A stretch of DNA of 34,712 nucleotides from JALCLA01 sp965653565 (GTDB taxonomy: Bacteria; Pseudomonadota; Gammaproteobacteria; Xanthomonadales; Xanthomonadaceae), in NCBI GenBank assembly GCA_965653565.1, contig CBFHAI010000046.1, forward strand, positions 1 through 34,712. The letters run 5' to 3'. The translations under genes were made by a program, and so were the position numbers. The notes beneath the pieces were generated by a model, which saw only the letters and a program-made list of their open reading frames with translations, did not search any database and was not told where the DNA came from. Shown here piece after piece: positions 31,727 to 34,712 of this stretch (the stretch's first letter is position 1; every line of letters begins with the position of its first letter).

Positions 31727-32590
31727 TCAGAAATAGTCTTTCGAGGTGGCGAGCAACTCGCGCGCTTGCTGCTGCGCGAGTGTGTTGATCAGCGTGAAGC
31801 CCGGCGCGCGAGGGTCGGCGGCGATCACTTCGTTCAACAGGCGATCGTGCAGTTCCTGATCGAACACCAGGCGCGCGTAGTGTCGCGCGAACAGGGTTTT
31901 GGCGAACAGGTTTTTTCCGCCGGACTCCGAAATCGCGCGTTCGAACGCGGCGCGGCCGGCTTCCGGCTTGCCGCCGACGGCTTCGGGCCGCAGCGAATTG
32001 AGCACGCCCACGTAGACCCACGGCAGGCCGCGGTCGTGCTTCGCATCGAGCGCGACCACGCGCTGCAGCAAGGCTTCGACCTTCGGAATATCGGCGATCG
32101 CGGCGAAATCGTCGCTATGGGTCTGGATCCAGGCGGCCCAGGCGCCGGCCAGCGAATAGATCGCACCGATGCGTTTGGCATCGATGCGTTCGACCTGCGC
32201 GACCAACTCGTCGTAGGGCTTGTCCAAGGCAGCGCACAGCGCCGGTTCGTCGACGCAAGTAGCGCGCCGGGCGTAATCGTTGGCGCGCGTTGCGAGTGTG
32301 GCGGCGCGCGCACGGTCGGTGACGAAACTGCCGGCGTAGGACGCATACAGATCGGCCGCGGCTCGCAGCGAACCGGCGCTTTGCGGACTGCCTTCGACCA
32401 TCGCATCGAGCAGCAGCAAGTAGGCCGGCAGGCCGTCGCGCACGGTGGCCGGGTCGTCCTGATTCAGCACCGCTTTGCCGAGATTGCGCGAGAAATCGTC
32501 CGCCGCGCGCTGCGCGATGCCGGCGCAGCCGGTGAGCGCGACGGTAGCGGCGAACAGCAGCGAGCGAAGCATCGGCATACGGGATGTCAT
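31727..32590 (-). CDS. tatT: TatT-like lipoprotein of a TPAT-type TRAP transporter
   Basis: A 287-residue lipoprotein from the ATG at 32590 (AGGA upstream). The lipobox LTGC places the acylated cysteine at residue 22. The rest is alpha-helical with TPR-like pairs, including GLPAYLLLLDAMVEGSP, YASYAGSFVTDRARA and VDEPALCAALDKPYDELVAQV, in keeping with the TRAP-associated TatT family. In Treponema pallidum TatT trimers bind the partner binding protein TatP. Its place just before dctP, dctQ and dctM supports the same role here. An earlier start at 32647 would overlap folD and is rejected. Confidence 0.88.
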   Translation of the reverse strand: MTSRMPMLRSLLFAATVALTGCAGIAQRAADDFSRNLGKAVLNQDDPATVRDGLPAYLLLLDAMVEGSPQSAGSLRAAADLYASYAGSFVTDRARAATLATRANDYARRATCVDEPALCAALDKPYDELVAQVERIDAKRIGAIYSLAGAWAAWIQTHSDDFAAIADIPKVEALLQRVVALDAKHDRGLPWVYVGVLNSLRPEAVGGKPEAGRAAFERAISESGGKNLFAKTLFARHYARLVFDQELHDRLLNEVIAADPRAPGFTLINTLAQQQARELLATSKDYF

Positions 32591-32624
32591 GTCGGTTTCC
32601 TGCGCTGAGTGTGGCGACATCGCA

Positions 32625-33500
32625 CTACGTCCGCGTGACGGCCGCATCCGCCAGTTCGGCGGCTTCGACGGTGTTCTGCATCAGCGTGGCGACCGTCATC
32701 GGCCCCACGCCGCCGGGCACCGGCGTGATCCACGACGCCCGCTGGCGCGCCGCTTCGAAACCCACATCGCCGCATAACGTTCCATCGGGCATCCGATTGA
32801 TGCCGACATCGACCACCACCGCACCCGGTTTGATCCATTCGCCGGGCACGATGCCGGGCCGTCCGACCGCCACCACCACGATATCCGCATCGCCGATGTG
32901 CCGGCGCAGCGAATCGCGCGAAGTGAACTTGTGGCAGGTGGTCGTGGTGCAGCCGGCGATCAGCAGTTCGAGCGCCATTGGCCGTCCGACGTGATTGCTC
33001 ACGCCCACGACGACGGCCTCCTGACCGCGCACCGGACGATCGGTATGCGCGAGCAGCGTCATCACGCCTTTCGGCGTGCACGGACGCAGTCCCATCTGGC
33101 GCAACGCGAGACGGCCGACGTTGGCGGCATGAAAGCCGTCGACGTCCTTGTCGGGATGGATGCGATCGATCAGCGCGGTGGCATCGATCGGCGCGGGCAA
33201 CGGCAACTGCAACAGAATGCCGTGCACGTCGGGATCGTCGTTGAGCCGGTCGATCAACGCATGCAACTCGTGCTCGGGCGTCGACGAAGGCAAGTCGTAG
33301 TCGAACGACGCGAATCCCACCCGCTCGCAGGCGCGGCGTTTGTTGCGCACGTACACCGACGACGCCGGATCGTCGCCCACCAGCACCACGGCCAGGCCCG
33401 GCCGCGAGCGGCCGGCCCGCAGGCGCGCCTGCACCCGGTCGCGCAACTGCGCGAGCAATTCGTCGGCGATCTTCTTGCCGTCCAGGAGGCGGGCGGACAT
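32625..33500 (-). CDS. folD: Methylenetetrahydrofolate dehydrogenase/cyclohydrolase
   Basis: A 291-residue bifunctional enzyme that interconverts 5,10-methylene-, methenyl- and 10-formyl-tetrahydrofolate with NADP. Family motifs are all visible: SVYVRNKRRA with the catalytic lysine, ILLQLPLP, DVDGFHAANVG, CTPKGVMTLL, VVGVSNHVGRPMALELL, DVGIN and TPVPGGVGPMTVATLM. The usual 'VGRSxxVG' reads VGVSNHVG here, a mild variation. The stop lies 34 bases before the TatT start, so it may head the transporter transcript. It is divergent from the DUF1244 gene with 53 bases between. Confidence 0.96.
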   Translation of the reverse strand: MSARLLDGKKIADELLAQLRDRVQARLRAGRSRPGLAVVLVGDDPASSVYVRNKRRACERVGFASFDYDLPSSTPEHELHALIDRLNDDPDVHGILLQLPLPAPIDATALIDRIHPDKDVDGFHAANVGRLALRQMGLRPCTPKGVMTLLAHTDRPVRGQEAVVVGVSNHVGRPMALELLIAGCTTTTCHKFTSRDSLRRHIGDADIVVVAVGRPGIVPGEWIKPGAVVVDVGINRMPDGTLCGDVGFEAARQRASWITPVPGGVGPMTVATLMQNTVEAAELADAAVTRT

Positions 33501-33553
33501 CCGGTGTTCCGTTGGATACAGTGGCGCGATTATCGCCTATCCGGAGCACCCGC

Positions 33554-33844
33554 ATGAACACCACCGAGCTCGAAGCCGCCGCCTTCCGCCGCCTGCTGGC
33601 CCACCTGCGCGAACGCAGCGACGTGCAGAACATCGACCTGATGATCCTCGCGGGCTTCTGCCGCAACTGCCTGTCGAACTGGTACCAGGAAGCCGCCGAA
33701 GCGGCCGGCACGCCGATCGACAAGGACACGGCGCGAAAAGCGATCTACGGCATGCCGTTCGGCGAGTGGAAGAAGCTGTATCAGCCTGAGGCGACGGCGG
33801 AGCAGTTGGCGGCGTTCGAGGCGGCGCAGAAGAAGCACCGGTGA
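33554..33844 (+). CDS. DUF1244 family protein
   Basis: A 96-residue cytoplasmic protein of the DUF1244 family, function unknown. The characteristic core is LMILAGFCRNCLSNWYQEAA, whose C-x-x-C could bind metal, and PFGEWKKLYQ follows. The ATG at 33554 has GGAG 7 bases upstream; the in-frame start at 33512 lacks one. The last residues (AAFEAAQKKHR) are helical and basic. It is divergent from folD. Confidence 0.88.
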   Translation: MNTTELEAAAFRRLLAHLRERSDVQNIDLMILAGFCRNCLSNWYQEAAEAAGTPIDKDTARKAIYGMPFGEWKKLYQPEATAEQLAAFEAAQKKHR

Positions 33845-33939
33845 AGCGACGGATCGGCGCGCCGGCCTTGCGGTTTTGAAACGGCCCCCTGCCTTTCGCT
33901 GAGCCGCGCGGCCGGATGTCCGGTCGCCCCAACGCTTTC

Positions 33940-33964
33940 GTACTACCCACGCGCGGGGTAGTAC
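33940..33964. promoter_or_regulatory. Perfect 9-bp palindrome, probable operator
   Basis: GTACTACCC (33940-33948) and GGGTAGTAC (33956-33964) are separated by seven bases, mostly GC. It lies 38 bases upstream of the exported delta-60 gene. No T-run follows on either strand, so it is a better regulator site than terminator. The regulator is unknown. Confidence 0.55.
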
Positions 33965-33971
33965 TTGTCAC

Positions 33972-33996
33972 GTCCCGCCATTCTTTCCAGCGGGAC
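33972..33996 (+). promoter_or_regulatory. Leader hairpin before the delta-60 protein start
   Basis: GTCCCGC (33972-33978) and GCGGGAC (33990-33996) form a 7-bp stem with an 11-base loop. It ends 5 bases before the ATG at 34002 and includes the only G-rich bases that could serve as a ribosome binding site. It could limit translation or, less likely, end incoming transcripts. Confidence 0.45.
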
Positions 33997-34001
33997 ACTT
34001 C

Positions 34002-34712
34002 ATGATGAAAGTTTTCCAGATCGGGTTGATGGGTGCGTCCTTGGTCGCCACAACGTCGTCCTCCGCCGCGCCGGGCGAATTGGATCCGTCGTTCGGTTTC
34101 GATGGCGACGGAAAGGTATCCATCTATTTCAACGTGGGCGGCAACGATGCCGACATTCCTCGCTCAATGGCATTGGACCCGGAGGGAAATATCGTCGTCG
34201 GCGGTTCGGCATCGACCGACAATGGTTCAAAAATGGCGATCGCGCGGCTGACGGCAGACGGTTTGGCCGATAACTCGTTCAACGACGGCTATTTCAGAAG
34301 CACGTATCCTGCCGGCGACTCGTCGGCGGCCGGCTATGGCCTGGTGGCTATTTCCAACAGGCCCTGCCTGGCAGGCCGTAGCAACGGCGTTTTTACATCG
34401 ACCGCATACACCGCGTGCTTCGGCACCAATCAAGTCGACACGCATTCCGTCAGCGCGGTTGAGCAGATATTTTCGTGGACGGCATCGATCTCCAACAGCT
34501 GGACGCTCTTCGGCAACGATTTCTTCTATGTCGCCGGCCCCAGAGGTTCCGGCGACGACGAGGACTTCGCGGTGGCGCGCCTGCAGCTGAGCCCTGCAGG
34601 GCTCGCGTTGGACCCGGCGTTCGGCCAGGGTGGAATTGGGGCTCACTCAACTATCGGCGACCGCCTTCAAATCAAGGCGATCGCGGTCACTGAGGACTAT
34701 GGTCCTTACTTG
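34002..34712 (+). CDS. Exported delta-60 repeat protein (partial, cut by window end)
   Basis: An open frame of 237 codons with no stop before the window end. A signal peptide ends near TSSSAAPG. The mature part starts GELDPSFGFDGDGKVSIYF and continues ALDPEGNIVVGGSAS and IARLTADGLADNSFNDGYF, which are delta-60-type repeats that probably build a beta-propeller-like secreted protein. A further repeat, LALDPAFGQGGIG, appears near the edge. A cysteine pair (RPCLAG, TACFG) interrupts the repeats. Two ATGs at 34002 and 34005 are possible starts. The C-terminus is not visible, so the GFE tail cannot be tested here. Confidence 0.8.
   Translation, partial: MMKVFQIGLMGASLVATTSSSAAPGELDPSFGFDGDGKVSIYFNVGGNDADIPRSMALDPEGNIVVGGSASTDNGSKMAIARLTADGLADNSFNDGYFRSTYPAGDSSAAGYGLVAISNRPCLAGRSNGVFTSTAYTACFGTNQVDTHSVSAVEQIFSWTASISNSWTLFGNDFFYVAGPRGSGDDEDFAVARLQLSPAGLALDPAFGQGGIGAHSTIGDRLQIKAIAVTEDYGPYL

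Overview
The window is GC-rich, densely coded DNA from a gammaproteobacterium. It is most likely a member of the Lysobacterales (Xanthomonadales), possibly Rhodanobacteraceae. The evidence is the divergent ppsR/ppsA pair, a guaB-guaA-tadA-orn gene order, a desT/desCB-like locus, many intergenic palindromic repeats (for example GGGAATC arrays), and large secreted proteins with beta-propeller, Ig-like and DUF11 domains. The genus cannot be read from the sequence, and this placement is inference.

Layout. 1-7521: secreted or surface proteins. These are a beta-rich protein with an IPTL-CTERM-like tail, two small exported proteins, and a 1598-residue propeller/Ig/DUF11 protein; two of the four end in the same short tail, F-x-N-G-F-E. 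7663-11538: an unsaturated fatty acid locus. A TetR repressor (DesT/FabR type) is followed by a persulfide-dioxygenase-like hydrolase, and across a nested palindromic operator lie a ferredoxin reductase and a membrane desaturase. 11751-12947: a small membrane protein, a VOC protein and a cupin. 12948-15545: a variable segment below a tRNA-Ala(GGC)-tRNA-Glu(TTC) pair. Two unfamiliar exported proteins lie between degenerate copies of a tRNA-3'-end-plus-terminator unit, which suggests an integration hotspot. 15576-19525: a DUF1249 protein, PpsR and PEP synthase. 19618-26983: guaB, guaA, tadA, orn and a propeller-GGDEF diguanylate cyclase, all on the minus strand and mostly 10-32 bp apart. 27074-28918: an LTA-synthase-like membrane phosphotransferase. 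28919-33500: folD followed by a TatT-DctP-DctQ-DctM TRAP transporter. 33554-34712: a DUF1244 protein and the start of an exported delta-60-repeat protein cut by the window end.

Genes working together. IMP dehydrogenase and GMP synthase lead to GTP, the substrate of the GGDEF enzyme, and Orn degrades pGpG, the breakdown product of c-di-GMP, so one gene string covers supply, synthesis and final clearance. DesT probably controls a reductase/desaturase pair. PpsR reversibly modifies PpsA. The TRAP genes form an overlapping operon whose TatT lipoprotein marks it as a TPAT-type system.

Stretches over 300 bases without a gene: 12948-13305, 13666-14031 and 14977-15328. Each holds only terminators and degenerate tRNA-end repeats, apart from filler in which I see no gene. 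No CRISPR array, insertion sequence, integrase or rRNA was seen.
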